The notes under the pieces were generated by a model that saw only the letters and a list, made by a program, of their open reading frames with translations, ran no database searches and was not told the DNA's origin. A DNA stretch of 64,000 bases from Martelella limonii (GTDB lineage: Bacteria; Pseudomonadota; Alphaproteobacteria; Rhizobiales; Rhizobiaceae). Made by a program: the position numbers and the translations under genes. The first letter of the stretch is position 1; every line of letters begins with the position of its first letter. The stretch covers positions 209,286 to 273,285 of the forward strand of contig NZ_JABUOU010000004.1 in NCBI RefSeq assembly GCF_013344475.1, in the 5' to 3' direction. Shown here one piece after another: positions 46,710-55,836 of this stretch.

Positions 46710-46748
46710 CTGACTGATACACTAAGTCAGCAAAATTAAAACGGTCAA
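46710..46748 (-). promoter_or_regulatory. Importer promoter with overlapping palindromic operator
   Basis: On the minus strand TTGACC (46743-46748) is followed after 18 bases by TAGTGT. The perfect inverted repeat CTGACT-N9-AGTCAG (46710-46730) covers the -10 region, 23 bp from the binding-protein start codon. The divergent GntR-type regulator is the natural candidate to bind here. A second, perfect 10-bp palindrome AAACATGTTT lies at 46789-46798. Confidence 0.55.
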
Positions 46749-46841
46749 GCCTAATATGATACGAATTGCCAATTTAAAAATCCCACTGAAACATGTTTGG
46801 GCGGGCTTGGCAGGCATAGTGTTTTTGTCCATTATAACACC

Positions 46842-47867
46842 ATGACAGAGACACAGACGCAATTTGATCAGGCGATGGACCGTATTGTCGATGCGATCGA
46901 CAGAAGCTCATCCGTTTCGGTTTCCGTGCAGTTGCGCGGCGCGCTGGAATTCGGGATCGCTTCCGGCGACCTGCCTTCGGGGGGACGTCTGCCTTCGGTG
47001 CGTTCGCTTGCATCCAGGCTCGGGATTTCGCCGGTCACCGTCAGTACTGTCTATGCCGCACTGCAGGATATCGGCCATCTGGAAGGGCGCGTCGGCTCCG
47101 GCACCTTCGTCAAGAGCATGTCGGTTTCCGCCAATGCCGCAAAGCTGCGCGAACTCGACATGCGCATCGCGGATCTGGTGGATTATGCGCGGGACTGCGG
47201 CGTTTCGCCTGCAGAGCTTGCCACGCGCGTCTCGATGACCGCGAACCGGACCCAGGGCCATCTCCGGCTTCTGGTGCTCGGCAATTTCCAGGAGGCGACC
47301 GAGGCCTATGCCCGCGCCCTGAAGCCGCATATCGCCCATGGCGACGCGCTTTCGGTTGCCACCATCGAAACGCTCGCAACGCTCGACCCCGCAACCATCG
47401 ACCTGGTGATCTCGCCGCGCAGCCTGCTCAAACCCGCCCGCGAAATTCTGGCCGACACCCCGATCACCGGCGTGACGCTCATTCCAGACGAGGCGACGCG
47501 TGTGGCGCTCGCGGCGCTTCCGACCGACGCCGAAGTCGTCGGCTATTCCTATTTCGACACGTTCGTCACCATCATGAAGGCCGGCATCCGCCGTTTCGGC
47601 CCGCACATCACCGAGCTCAAGATGGTGGTGCGCGGCGACGCCGATGCGGACGCGGTGATCTCGGGCGCCGATGTGCTGGTCTATGCCACCGGCTCCGAAT
47701 ACCTGCTCGAGACCCTGCGGCCCGAGCAGCGCGCATTCGAATACCGTCACACGCCCGATATCCATTCCGTACGCAAGGAACTGGTTCCCACGATCGAGGC
47801 CTACAGAACAAAAATCCTGAAAAAACGGAGGGGCAACGTTGAAAATTTCCGAAAGCAACTGGTTTGA
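46842..47867 (+). CDS. GntR-family regulator of the peptide/amide locus
   Basis: A 341-residue regulator: an N-terminal GntR winged helix (QLRGALEFGIASGDLPSGG, LPSVRSLASRLGISPVTVS, VGSGTFV; about residues 25-90) joined to a 250-residue C-terminal domain I do not recognise as FadR, HutC or MocR type; it lacks a PLP lysine motif. ATG 46842 is preceded closely by TTATAAC and no Shine-Dalgarno sequence, so the message may be leaderless. It is divergent from the importer operon and overlaps the creatininase gene by 29 bp, placing it at the head of the rightward catabolic operon, which it may autoregulate. Confidence 0.82.
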   Translation: MTETQTQFDQAMDRIVDAIDRSSSVSVSVQLRGALEFGIASGDLPSGGRLPSVRSLASRLGISPVTVSTVYAALQDIGHLEGRVGSGTFVKSMSVSANAAKLRELDMRIADLVDYARDCGVSPAELATRVSMTANRTQGHLRLLVLGNFQEATEAYARALKPHIAHGDALSVATIETLATLDPATIDLVISPRSLLKPAREILADTPITGVTLIPDEATRVALAALPTDAEVVGYSYFDTFVTIMKAGIRRFGPHITELKMVVRGDADADAVISGADVLVYATGSEYLLETLRPEQRAFEYRHTPDIHSVRKELVPTIEAYRTKILKKRRGNVENFRKQLV

Positions 47868-48540
47868 GATCGAGGACTATCTGAAATCGGACGATCGCTG
47901 CGTCCTGCCGCTCGGCAGCACCGAGCAGCATGCCTGGCTCAGCCTGTCGGTCGATTCGATCCTTTCCGAAAAGGTTGCCGCCGACGCTGCCGAACCTCTG
48001 GGCGTGCCGGTATTCCCGGCGGTCGCCTACGGACTGACGCCCTATTTCATGAGCTATCCGGGATCGGTGTCGCTGAAACTTTCCACCTATGCGGCGCTCG
48101 TCTCGGACATTCTCGACAGCCTATATGCGACCGGCTTCCGCCGCATCCTGATCGTCAACGGCCATGGCGGCAATTCGCCCGTCCTGCCGGTGACGATGGA
48201 GTGGATGGAGCGGCACGACGGCGCGCGCTGCCGCTTCCATGACTGGTGGCGGGCGCCGAAAACCATGGCGACCGTGCGCGAGATCGATCCCGTGGCAAGC
48301 CATGCGAGCTGGATGGAGAACTTCCCCTGGACCCGGCTTCCCGGCCGCACGATGCCCGATGTTCAGAAGCCCTATGTCGATTTCGACCGGCTGCGCGACC
48401 GCAATTCGAAAGGCGTGCGCGAGCTGATCGGCGACGGCAATTATGGCGGGCTCTACCAGCGGCCCGACGCCGACATGGAGCGGGTCTGGGCCGTTGCCGT
48501 CGAGGAAACCCGCGCTCTGATCGAGGGTGACTGGGCATGA
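47839..48540 (+). CDS. Creatininase-family metal-dependent amidohydrolase
   Basis: A 233-residue protein of the creatininase fold (creatininase, MftE, FAPy deformylase). Likely metal ligands are in LPLGSTEQHAWLSLSVD (Glu, His, Asp; about residues 29-39) and VNGHGGNSPV (His, about 107). Family members hydrolyse cyclic or linear amide bonds; the substrate here is unknown. The start is a TTG at 47839 with a strong GGAGGGG seven bases upstream, inside the end of the regulator gene (29-bp overlap). Its stop overlaps the next start (ATGA). Shorter than Pseudomonas creatininase (about 260). Confidence 0.85.
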   Translation: MKISESNWFEIEDYLKSDDRCVLPLGSTEQHAWLSLSVDSILSEKVAADAAEPLGVPVFPAVAYGLTPYFMSYPGSVSLKLSTYAALVSDILDSLYATGFRRILIVNGHGGNSPVLPVTMEWMERHDGARCRFHDWWRAPKTMATVREIDPVASHASWMENFPWTRLPGRTMPDVQKPYVDFDRLRDRNSKGVRELIGDGNYGGLYQRPDADMERVWAVAVEETRALIEGDWA

Positions 48541-49556
48541 GCAATTCCCCGATCCTGATCTGGGGCGCCGGCGCCATCGGCGGCGTTCTCGGCGCCTATT
48601 TCGCCCGCGCCGGCCATGACGTGCACATGGTCGACATCGTCGCCGAGCATGTCGAAGCCATGCGCACCACCGGCCTGAAGATCGAAGGGCCGGTCGAGGA
48701 ATTCAGCATAGTCCTGCCGGCAAGCACGCCCGAAGAGCTGGAAGGCCGCTACGAGCGCGTGTTTCTGGCCGTCAAGGCCCACCACACCGAGGCAGCGCTC
48801 GACATGCTGATCCCGCATCTGGCAGACGGCGGCTATGTGGTCTCCGCGCAGAACGGGCTTAATGAAAAGGTGATCGCTGACAGGATCGGCGCGGAAAACA
48901 CCGTCGGTTGCTTCGTCAATTTCGGCGCGGACTGGCTGGAGCCTGGCCGCATTCTGTACGGCAACCGCGCAGCCGTCGCCGTCGGCGAACTCGACGGGCG
49001 GGTGAGCGACCGCGTGGCAGACATCCACGCGCTGCTTTCCATCGTCGAGCCTGATGCGGTCGCGACCGACAATATCTGGGGCTATCTCTGGGGCAAGATG
49101 GGCTATGGCGCGCTGTTGTTCTGCACGGCGCTGACGCCGGATTCGATGTCGGATGCCATGGCCCGGCCGGAGCATCGGGTGGTCTATGAGGCGCTCGGCC
49201 ATGAGGTGATGGCGCTCGCCAACGCAGAGGGCGTCACGCCGCTCGGCTTCAACGGTTTTGATCCGGACGCCTTCCTGCGGTCCGATGCGGCCGGCATGGA
49301 AAAGGCGCTCGAAACCATGGTCGCCCATAACCGAAAGACCGCCAAGACCCATTCCGGCATCTGGCGCGATCTTGCCGTGCGCAAACGGCGCACCGAGGTG
49401 GATGCACAGATCGGCACCATGATCCCGCTTGCCGCCTCCCACGGCCTCGACGTGCCGGTGCTGACAAAACTCGTCGCGCTGATCCATGCGATCGAAAACG
49501 GCGAGAAGGAGCAATCGCCCGCGCTGGTCGACGAGATGGTGCCGCTGTGCAGCTAG
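48537..49556 (+). CDS. Ketopantoate reductase-like (PanE/ApbA family) dehydrogenase
   Basis: A 339-residue NADP-dependent reductase of the ketopantoate reductase family. The dinucleotide site is ILIWGAGAIGGVLGAYFARAG (GxGxxG, about residues 6-12), followed by the SAQNGLNEK loop and the C-terminal helical domain with KMGYGALLF and conserved Lys. It is longer than PanE (about 303), and its setting among hydrolases argues for oxidation or reduction of a hydroxy/keto acid released from the imported compound rather than pantothenate synthesis. Overlaps its neighbours by 4 and 10 bp. Confidence 0.82.
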   Translation: MSNSPILIWGAGAIGGVLGAYFARAGHDVHMVDIVAEHVEAMRTTGLKIEGPVEEFSIVLPASTPEELEGRYERVFLAVKAHHTEAALDMLIPHLADGGYVVSAQNGLNEKVIADRIGAENTVGCFVNFGADWLEPGRILYGNRAAVAVGELDGRVSDRVADIHALLSIVEPDAVATDNIWGYLWGKMGYGALLFCTALTPDSMSDAMARPEHRVVYEALGHEVMALANAEGVTPLGFNGFDPDAFLRSDAAGMEKALETMVAHNRKTAKTHSGIWRDLAVRKRRTEVDAQIGTMIPLAASHGLDVPVLTKLVALIHAIENGEKEQSPALVDEMVPLCS

Positions 49557-50299
49557 ATCTTTCCGGAAAGATTTTCGCCGTCACCGGCGCAGCCCAGGGC
49601 ATCGGCGCGGCCATTGCGCTGAGGCTTGCCCGGTCCGGCGCTGAGGTTGCCGCGATCGATATCGACCGCGACGGCATGGCGGGCCTGGCCGAAGCCGGCA
49701 TCAGCCTTCACCAGGCCGATCTCGGCTCCCGCGAGGGCGCCCATGCCGCGATCGAGGCCGTCATTGCCCGGCACGGCCGGGTCGATGGCCTTGTCACTGC
49801 GGCAGGCGGCGTGCGCGGTCAGGCAGGGCGTCCGCTGGAGGAAATCGGCGAGGATGACTGGCGGGCGATCTTCGAAGCCAATGTCGATGCCGCCATGTGG
49901 TGCGCACAGGCGGCGGCCCCCGGCATGAAACAACGCGGCGAGGGCCGCGTCATCACCATTTCTTCTGGCGCCGGGCTGCGGCCGAGCCTGACGGGCATTC
50001 AGGCCTATGCCAGCGCCAAACACGCCCTTGTCGGACTTACAAAGCAGCTGGCGCTGGAACTCGGCCCCTTCGGCATCACCGTCAATTCCGTGGCGCCGGG
50101 CTTCATCCTTTCCAATCCCGCGACGGAGCGGCAATGGGCGGCTTTCGGTCCGGAACGCCAGAAGGCCGTGATCGCGGGCATTCACATGCGCCGTCTGGGC
50201 GCGGCCGAGGATATCGCAAACACCGTGACGTTCCTCTCCTCGCAAGAGGCAGGCTGGATCAGCGGACAGATCATTTCGGTCGATGGAGGCCATGCATGA
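49547..50299 (+). CDS. Short-chain dehydrogenase/reductase
   Basis: A 250-residue classical SDR. The cofactor motif TGAAQGIGAAIA is at about residues 13-24, the catalytic Ser is in TISSGAG (about 141), and the YASAKHAL motif (about Tyr154, Lys158) follows. The Asp-Ile-Asp after beta2 (AIDIDRDG) suggests NAD rather than NADP. GTG 49547 lies inside the end of the preceding gene (10-bp overlap). Substrate unknown; probably an alcohol/ketone step in the pathway of this operon. Confidence 0.88.
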   Translation: MQLDLSGKIFAVTGAAQGIGAAIALRLARSGAEVAAIDIDRDGMAGLAEAGISLHQADLGSREGAHAAIEAVIARHGRVDGLVTAAGGVRGQAGRPLEEIGEDDWRAIFEANVDAAMWCAQAAAPGMKQRGEGRVITISSGAGLRPSLTGIQAYASAKHALVGLTKQLALELGPFGITVNSVAPGFILSNPATERQWAAFGPERQKAVIAGIHMRRLGAAEDIANTVTFLSSQEAGWISGQIISVDGGHA

Positions 50300-51189
50300 G
50301 CGAACCCTTCGAATGGGACGAGGCGACCTGGAGGGGCCGGGTCAATCAGGTTCGCGCCGGCCGCAACCTGCTGCCGGCAAAGTGGCCGGGCGGCGCGCGC
50401 TGCGCCGTGGCGCTGAGCTTTGACAGCGACCACGAAACCAACGAGCTGCGCGATGGCGGGCTTTCGCCTGCACGCCTGAGCTGGGGTGAATTCGGCGCAA
50501 GGCGCGGCATTCCGCGCATCCGCAAGGTGCTCGACCGCCATGGCGTGAAGGCAAGTTTCTTCGTGCCTGCCGTCTCCGCCCTGCTGCACCCCGAAGAGCA
50601 GAAGTCGCTGGCCGGTGACGGCCACGAAATTGCCCTTCACGGCTGGATCCACGAGCGAAACACCGACGTGCCGCCGGAAAAGGAGCGCGAATTGATGCTG
50701 CGCGCCGCCGATACGCTGGAAACAGTTACCGGCACCCGCCCCGTCGGAATGCGCACGCCCTCCTGGGATTATTCCGGCGCGACGCTCAGGATCGCCCGCG
50801 AACTCGGCCTGCTCTATGACAGCTCGCTGTTTGCAGATGACGACCCGTATGAGATCCTCGATCACGGCTCGGCGACGGGCATTGTCGAACTGCCGGTGGA
50901 ATGGATCCGCGACGACGCGGTCTATTTCATGATGAACCGTTTCGGCGCCCAGCGCCCCTATACGCCGCCCACCGACGTGCTCGACATCTTCCGGCGCGAA
51001 TTCGACGGCGCCCACGAAGAGGGCGGCCTTTTTCTTCTGACCATGCACCCGCACATCACCGGCTATCGCTCGCGCATCTTCATTCTCGATGAACTGCTCG
51101 CGCATATCGCCGAGAAGGGCGATTGCTGGATTGCGACCCATGCCGAGATCGCCCGCTACTGCGCAGAGCAGGCCGGGCTGAAAGGATAA
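50296..51189 (+). CDS. Polysaccharide-deacetylase-family hydrolase, PuuE/imidase-like
   Basis: A 297-residue NodB-fold hydrolase. Motif 1 is ALSFDSDHE (about residues 39-47) and motif 2 is HGWIHERN (about 116), with MRTPSWDYS as motif 3. The absence of a signal peptide, the length and the HGWIHE form resemble the cytoplasmic PuuE allantoinase / bacterial cyclic-imide hydrolase branch rather than chitin or xylan deacetylases. I propose that it opens a cyclic imide or ureide ring, an inference from this resemblance and its neighbours. ATG 50296 overlaps the SDR stop (ATGA). Confidence 0.75.
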   Translation: MSEPFEWDEATWRGRVNQVRAGRNLLPAKWPGGARCAVALSFDSDHETNELRDGGLSPARLSWGEFGARRGIPRIRKVLDRHGVKASFFVPAVSALLHPEEQKSLAGDGHEIALHGWIHERNTDVPPEKERELMLRAADTLETVTGTRPVGMRTPSWDYSGATLRIARELGLLYDSSLFADDDPYEILDHGSATGIVELPVEWIRDDAVYFMMNRFGAQRPYTPPTDVLDIFRREFDGAHEEGGLFLLTMHPHITGYRSRIFILDELLAHIAEKGDCWIATHAEIARYCAEQAGLKG

Positions 51190-51193
51190 ACAC

Positions 51194-52117
51194 ATGCGCT
51201 ATTCACTGGCGGTACACGGTGGTGCCGGAACGATCCTCAAATCCAACATGACGCCCGAAAAGGAAGCCGCCTATCATCAAGGCCTGCGCCGCGCGCTGGA
51301 CGCCGGGGAAGAGATCCTTCGCGATGGCGGCTCGGCGCTCGATGCCGTGACCGCTGCGGTTTGCGCCCTGGAAGACGAGCCGCTGTTCAACGCCGGGCGC
51401 GGCGCGGTGTTTACCGATCAGGGCGAGCAGGAAATGGATGCTGCCGTGATGGATGGCAGGGACCGCCGGGCGGGCAGCGTTGCCAGCATTTTCGGACCGA
51501 AAAACCCGGTGCGCGCGGCCCGCGCCGTGATGGAGCATACCGTCCATGTGACGATGACCGGCCCGAATGCCCTTGCAATCGCCCGCAAGGCCGGCCTCGA
51601 ATTTGCCGACAAGGACTATTTCTTTACCCAGGCGCGCTGGGATGCGCTGCAGGAAACACTGCGATTGAAGAAAGCCGGCGAGGATGACGGCGATCCGGCA
51701 CGGCGTCACGGCACCGTCGGCGCTGTCGCCCGCGACGTTGACGGCAATCTTGCGGCCGCGACCTCCACCGGCGGCTGGACGGGCAAGGCCGCAGGCCGGA
51801 TCGGCGATACGCCGGTGATCGGCGCCGGCACCTTTGCCGACAACGCCACCTGCGCCGTCTCCGGCACCGGTCACGGTGAAATCTTCATGCGCTGGACGGC
51901 TGCCTCCGAAATTGCCGCCCGCATGCGCCATGCCGGCGAAAGCCTGGAACAGGCCGCCCGCCACGTGGTGATGGTCGACCTCAAGGAGAATGACGGCTCC
52001 GGCGGCGTTATTGCCGTCGATCGCGATGGCAATATCACCCTGCCCTTCAATTCCGAGGGCATGTATCGCGGCTACGTCCGCTCTGGCGAAGAACCGCAAA
52101 CGGAGATCTACCGGTAG
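51194..52117 (+). CDS. iaaA: Isoaspartyl peptidase / plant-type L-asparaginase
   Basis: A 307-residue Ntn-hydrolase. It self-cleaves before the catalytic Thr, here Thr174 in RRHGTVGAVARD, to give alpha and beta chains. LAVHGGAGTI at the N-terminus and TSTGGWTGK, VSGTGHGE and GGVIAVDRDG in the beta chain are the family signatures. These enzymes cleave beta-aspartyl (isoaspartyl) dipeptides and, less well, asparagine. It is four bp after the deacetylase-family gene, last in the rightward operon, and supports a peptide-derived substrate for the locus. Confidence 0.92.
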   Translation: MRYSLAVHGGAGTILKSNMTPEKEAAYHQGLRRALDAGEEILRDGGSALDAVTAAVCALEDEPLFNAGRGAVFTDQGEQEMDAAVMDGRDRRAGSVASIFGPKNPVRAARAVMEHTVHVTMTGPNALAIARKAGLEFADKDYFFTQARWDALQETLRLKKAGEDDGDPARRHGTVGAVARDVDGNLAAATSTGGWTGKAAGRIGDTPVIGAGTFADNATCAVSGTGHGEIFMRWTAASEIAARMRHAGESLEQAARHVVMVDLKENDGSGGVIAVDRDGNITLPFNSEGMYRGYVRSGEEPQTEIYR

Positions 52118-52874
52118 CGCCATCCGGTTCTCCGCAATTGCGCGATCGTCCCGGCCTGTCATCCCGCAACACGAGAAAGCGGGATGTCGTGGCCCTGCGG
52201 CCTGAAGAAGAAAACGCCCAACACGATCATGCACCAGGCAGTCCGGTATCTTCGCGCGCTTTTGGGCGGGCAGAAGCAGCCTGTCTCTATTGTCCGGGCG
52301 CGCGACCACGGCGTGCGAGCCTGCGGCGCTCTGCGCGCAGTCTTTACCCCCGACATGCTGCTTTATGTCTGCCGGATCGAAGCCGGCATCGGGACATGTT
52401 CGATGAACCATGACCATATGACCGTCGAGGGAATGTCAGCGACGCCCTCTGCCTGATCGGCCAATCCACAAAACCCCGAGCGGCGATGTTTGCGGCGCCG
52501 CACCGCCTGTTTCGCAAACGTCCGGAAAACCCATCAGGCGGCAAAACCGGGCCGGGACGAAGCGCGGCCCATTTTCATAAACGATCATTTGATCACAAAT
52601 CTTTACAAGCAAGATCTTTTCTTGCAGAGTGAGCGCATCGCTGCGGCGCGGCTCGCGCCGTTTCACCCCTTGAGTTTCGGAGCACTTCCATTGCCAGCAA
52701 TGTACGGAGCCACAGCCTGCAGACCCGAGACATGTGTCCGTGGCAAGCGCATGACCCGTCCGGCTGAAGATGCTGGCAGGCTATGAACATTCTCATCGAG
52801 CGGATTTCGGTTGCCTGAATCTTCCGCAACACAGAGCCGAAAAGCAGTCTTGATCCCCGCAGATTGGAATTGAA
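52118..52874. other. Intergenic region with two stem-loops, no gene seen
   Basis: About 750 bp between the peptidase and oxidoreductase genes. A perfect hairpin CATCCCGC-N11-GCGGGATG (52160-52186) lies 43 bp past the stop codon and may end the rightward operon, though no T-run follows. GCAAGA-N5-TCTTGC at 52609-52625 is a second small hairpin. Short open frames here have no family features. The promoter of the next operon should be in its last 200 bp. Confidence 0.5.
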
Positions 52875-54155
52875 ATGGAGAGCGCCGAACAGAAGACCCT
52901 GTGGACGATGACCGCGAACGCGAAGCCGGACCTGACGGCCGCGTTTCCCGCGCATGCGGATGTCGTGGTGATCGGCGCGGGCTTTACCGGACTGACGGCC
53001 GCGCGGGAGCTCGCCCTCTCCGGCAAGAGCGTCGTCGTGCTGGAAGCATCCCGGATCGGCGCTGGCGCAAGCGGCATGAATGCCGGTTTCGTGGTCCCGA
53101 ACTTCGCCAAGGCCGATCCAGCAGCCGTTTACCAGAAGCTCTCCCGTGACAAGGCGGAGGCGCTTCTGCGGCTGGTGGGCGAAAGCGCCGACACCGTGTT
53201 TTCAACCATCCGCCAGGATGGCATTTCCTGCGACGCAGAACAGGTTGGCTGGCTGCAACCGGCCTATGGCGCGGCAACCGCTGCAATGCTGCAGAAACGG
53301 GCGGCAGACTGGCAGGCGCTCGGCCGGCCTGTCCGCTTCCTGTCGCGCGAAGAAATCCAGCAACAGACAAGCCTCACGATCTATTCCGGTGGGCTGCTCG
53401 ACGAATCCGGCGGAACCATCCACCCGCTGAACTATGCCTATGGTCTGGCCGCCACGATTCTGCGCCATGGCGGCGTGATCCGCGAGAATGCGCCGGTCGA
53501 GAGCATTCACCGCAGCGGCACGGCATGGACGGTTGCCTATGCAGGGGGCGAGATTGTGGGCGACAGGGTGCTGCTCTGCACCAATGCGTTTACCACAGGC
53601 GCGGCAAGCCGCATGGGACGCAGCACCGTGCCGCTGAGGGTCTATCAGGTGGCGACGAAGCCGCTCTCACCTCAAGCCGTCGCCCGCATCGCGCCGGACC
53701 GCCGCCCCGTGGGCGACACCCGCTCGAACCTCTTCACCTACCGCCTCGACCGCGACAACCGGCTGATCAGCGGCGGCATGGCCATCATTCCCTTCGGCGC
53801 CTTCGCGCGCGTCGGCAAGGCGGTGGTCGACCGGCTGGCAGACGAGCTCAAGCTTGAAACCCATCCGGGCGTCGAGATCGTATGGACGGGCGTTGCGGCA
53901 ATGACGCCCGATTTCCTGCCGCGCATCCACACCTTCGGCGATGGTTTCTTCGGCGGCATCGGCTGCAATGGCCGCGGCATCGCGATGACGGCCGGGCTCG
54001 GGCGCGTGCTTGCGCGGGCGGCACTGGGCGAGCCGGTCGAGCGCTTGCCGGTTCCCCACCAGAAGGCGCGGCCCCTGCCCTTTCACGCGCTCACCCCGAT
54101 GGTGGCGTCTGCGGCCCTTGCGCAGGCAAGGTTCAACGACTGGAGGACGAGATGA
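52875..54155 (+). CDS. FAD-dependent amino acid oxidoreductase (DadA/DAAO family)
   Basis: A 426-residue flavoprotein of the DAO superfamily. The FAD dinucleotide site is VVVIGAGFTGLTAARELA (about residues 32-50) with the Glu in VVVLEASRIGAGASGMNAGF, and the C-terminal GFFGGIGCNGRGIAMTAGLGR is the usual second FAD contact. Members deaminate D-amino acids, glycine, sarcosine or polyamines; the exact substrate is open. No signal peptide. Followed 137 bp later by an aminotransferase and then a MetNIQ importer, all on this strand, so amino acid use (possibly D-methionine) is likely. Confidence 0.88.
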   Translation: MESAEQKTLWTMTANAKPDLTAAFPAHADVVVIGAGFTGLTAARELALSGKSVVVLEASRIGAGASGMNAGFVVPNFAKADPAAVYQKLSRDKAEALLRLVGESADTVFSTIRQDGISCDAEQVGWLQPAYGAATAAMLQKRAADWQALGRPVRFLSREEIQQQTSLTIYSGGLLDESGGTIHPLNYAYGLAATILRHGGVIRENAPVESIHRSGTAWTVAYAGGEIVGDRVLLCTNAFTTGAASRMGRSTVPLRVYQVATKPLSPQAVARIAPDRRPVGDTRSNLFTYRLDRDNRLISGGMAIIPFGAFARVGKAVVDRLADELKLETHPGVEIVWTGVAAMTPDFLPRIHTFGDGFFGGIGCNGRGIAMTAGLGRVLARAALGEPVERLPVPHQKARPLPFHALTPMVASAALAQARFNDWRTR

Positions 54156-54292
54156 CCGCTCTCCGGAAGCGCAATGGCGCAGGTTTCCAGCCCCCGCAAG
54201 ACATCGAATCCGCAGCCGGAATGTCGCGGAATGTCGGTGCGGTCCATCATCTCCACAGCCTTTGAGCGTGGCAAAAAAACGGAAAGAAAATC

Positions 54293-55462
54293 ATGACCTA
54301 TCTCGCCCGGAGAATCACCGAAAGCTCCAAGAAGTCGTTCGGCATGTATGCCAAGGCGGCAGCGCTTGAAGGCAACGGCCAGGACCTGATCCACATGGAG
54401 CTTGGCAGTCCGCATGCGGATACGCCGGAGCCGATCAAGCAGGCAACGATCAAGGCACTGCTGGCGGGCAATGTGCATTATTCGCATTTCCAGGGCATTC
54501 CGAAGCTGCGCAATGCGCTGCGCGACAAGCTGGCCGCCAAGAATGGCCTCGACTATTCGGCGGATGAAATCGTCGTCACCAATGGATTGACGCATGCATC
54601 CTTCGCCACCTTCATGGCGCTGCTCGATCCAGGCGACGAGGTTATCCTGCTTGAACCCTATTACCCGCAGCATCTTGGCAAGATCGAGCTTGCCGGCGCC
54701 AGGCCCGTCTTTGCCGAGCTCGATGCCACAGACCGCTTTTCGATCAATCCGGCGCTGATCGAGAAAAAGATCACGCCCCGCACCAAGATGATCGCGCTGG
54801 TAAACCCCTGCAACCCGACGGGACGGGTGTTCAGCCGCGCGGAATTGCAGGGACTGGCGGATCTAGCGATCAAGCACGATCTGCTGGTCGCCTCCGACGA
54901 GGTCTACGAGGAAATTCTCTTCGGGAATGCCAGACACATTTCGATCGCCTCGCTCCCCGGCATGCGGGAGAGAACCATCTCGATGTTCGCCTTCACCAAG
55001 AGCTTTGCCATGGATGGATGGCGGCTCGGCTATCTGGCGGCTCCCGCCGATCTGATCGCGGGCATTTTGAAGATCACCACCAACGACGTAACGCATGTGA
55101 ACACCTTCATTCAGGAAGGCGCCCTTGCAGCCATAACCGGACCGTCCGAGATCCTCGCCGCGCTTGTCGAGGAAGATCGCGTGAAGCGCGACATCGTCGT
55201 CAGCCGCCTCAACCAGATGCCGGGCATCACCTGCGACTGGCCGGAGGGCACGATCTACGCCTTCCCGGATATTTCGGCACTCGGCATCCCCTCGCAGACG
55301 CTAGCCGAAACCATCCTCGAAAAGACCTCCGTGGTCGTCGAGGCAGGCAGCTTTTACGGTCCCGCCGGAGAAGGCCATCTGCGCGTCTGCTTCGGTTCGC
55401 AATCAACCGCGCGCGTCACCGAAGCCATGGATCGCCTGCAGCGTTTTTTCGGCGCGCTGTAG
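54293..55462 (+). CDS. Class I/II PLP-dependent aminotransferase
   Basis: A 389-residue fold-type I aminotransferase. Substrate/PLP features: VNPCNPTGRVFSRAEL (Asn), ASDEVYEEILFG (Asp and Tyr), the Schiff-base Lys in FAFTKSFAMDGWRLGY (about residue 236), and LRVCFGSQ (carboxylate Arg). Length is normal. It would move an amino group between an amino acid and a keto acid. Placed between the DadA-like gene and the met importer, it may act on the same amino acid or its keto acid. Confidence 0.88.
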   Translation: MTYLARRITESSKKSFGMYAKAAALEGNGQDLIHMELGSPHADTPEPIKQATIKALLAGNVHYSHFQGIPKLRNALRDKLAAKNGLDYSADEIVVTNGLTHASFATFMALLDPGDEVILLEPYYPQHLGKIELAGARPVFAELDATDRFSINPALIEKKITPRTKMIALVNPCNPTGRVFSRAELQGLADLAIKHDLLVASDEVYEEILFGNARHISIASLPGMRERTISMFAFTKSFAMDGWRLGYLAAPADLIAGILKITTNDVTHVNTFIQEGALAAITGPSEILAALVEEDRVKRDIVVSRLNQMPGITCDWPEGTIYAFPDISALGIPSQTLAETILEKTSVVVEAGSFYGPAGEGHLRVCFGSQSTARVTEAMDRLQRFFGAL

Positions 55463-55836
55463 TTCTCGCACCGCCGATCGGCCCTCCCCGCCGGGCCGAT
55501 CGGCACATGACAGCCTTTGACGTCAGCCATGTGCGGAAAAGCGCTCCTCCGGTCCACCGGACAAAGCCGCAAGAGGCTGGATCCGGATTCGCCTGCCCGG
55601 GGAAGGACCGGTCCACGAACCGCCCGTTCCTCCAGCTTTTCCCTTTCGCCGCAGTCGGCAACGTTTGCGCATTGCATGAGAAATGCGCCGCAAACCGGTA
55701 CTGATGTCTTCGATCCGACGCGTCTGAAATTTTAAATTTGAAAACATCGGGTCCGCAGTGCTAACGGAACGCCAACCTTTTCCCAGCGGTTTCCAGCAGT
55801 TTTTTGCCGGTTTCCCGCATAGCAGAAGAGAATCCG
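55463..55836. other. Gap with strong hairpin between the aminotransferase and metN
   Basis: GCCGATCGGCCC (55473-55484) pairs perfectly with its complement (55493-55504) around eight bases, 10 bp after the aminotransferase stop; there is no T-run. The rest, up to metN, holds an AT-rich AAATTTTAAATTT (55727-55739) that may be part of a metN promoter. I looked for a SAM-II riboswitch and did not find its conserved pattern. Confidence 0.5.

Noticed and set aside
51203-52417. 404-codon open frame antisense to iaaA extending into the gap
   Set aside because: The coding-like part mirrors iaaA; the extension into 52118-52417 has no recognisable sequence.
55505-55836. SAM-II riboswitch upstream of metN
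   Set aside because: A GTGCTAACGG stretch recalls part of the motif, but the conserved pseudoknot sequence and spacing are missing.
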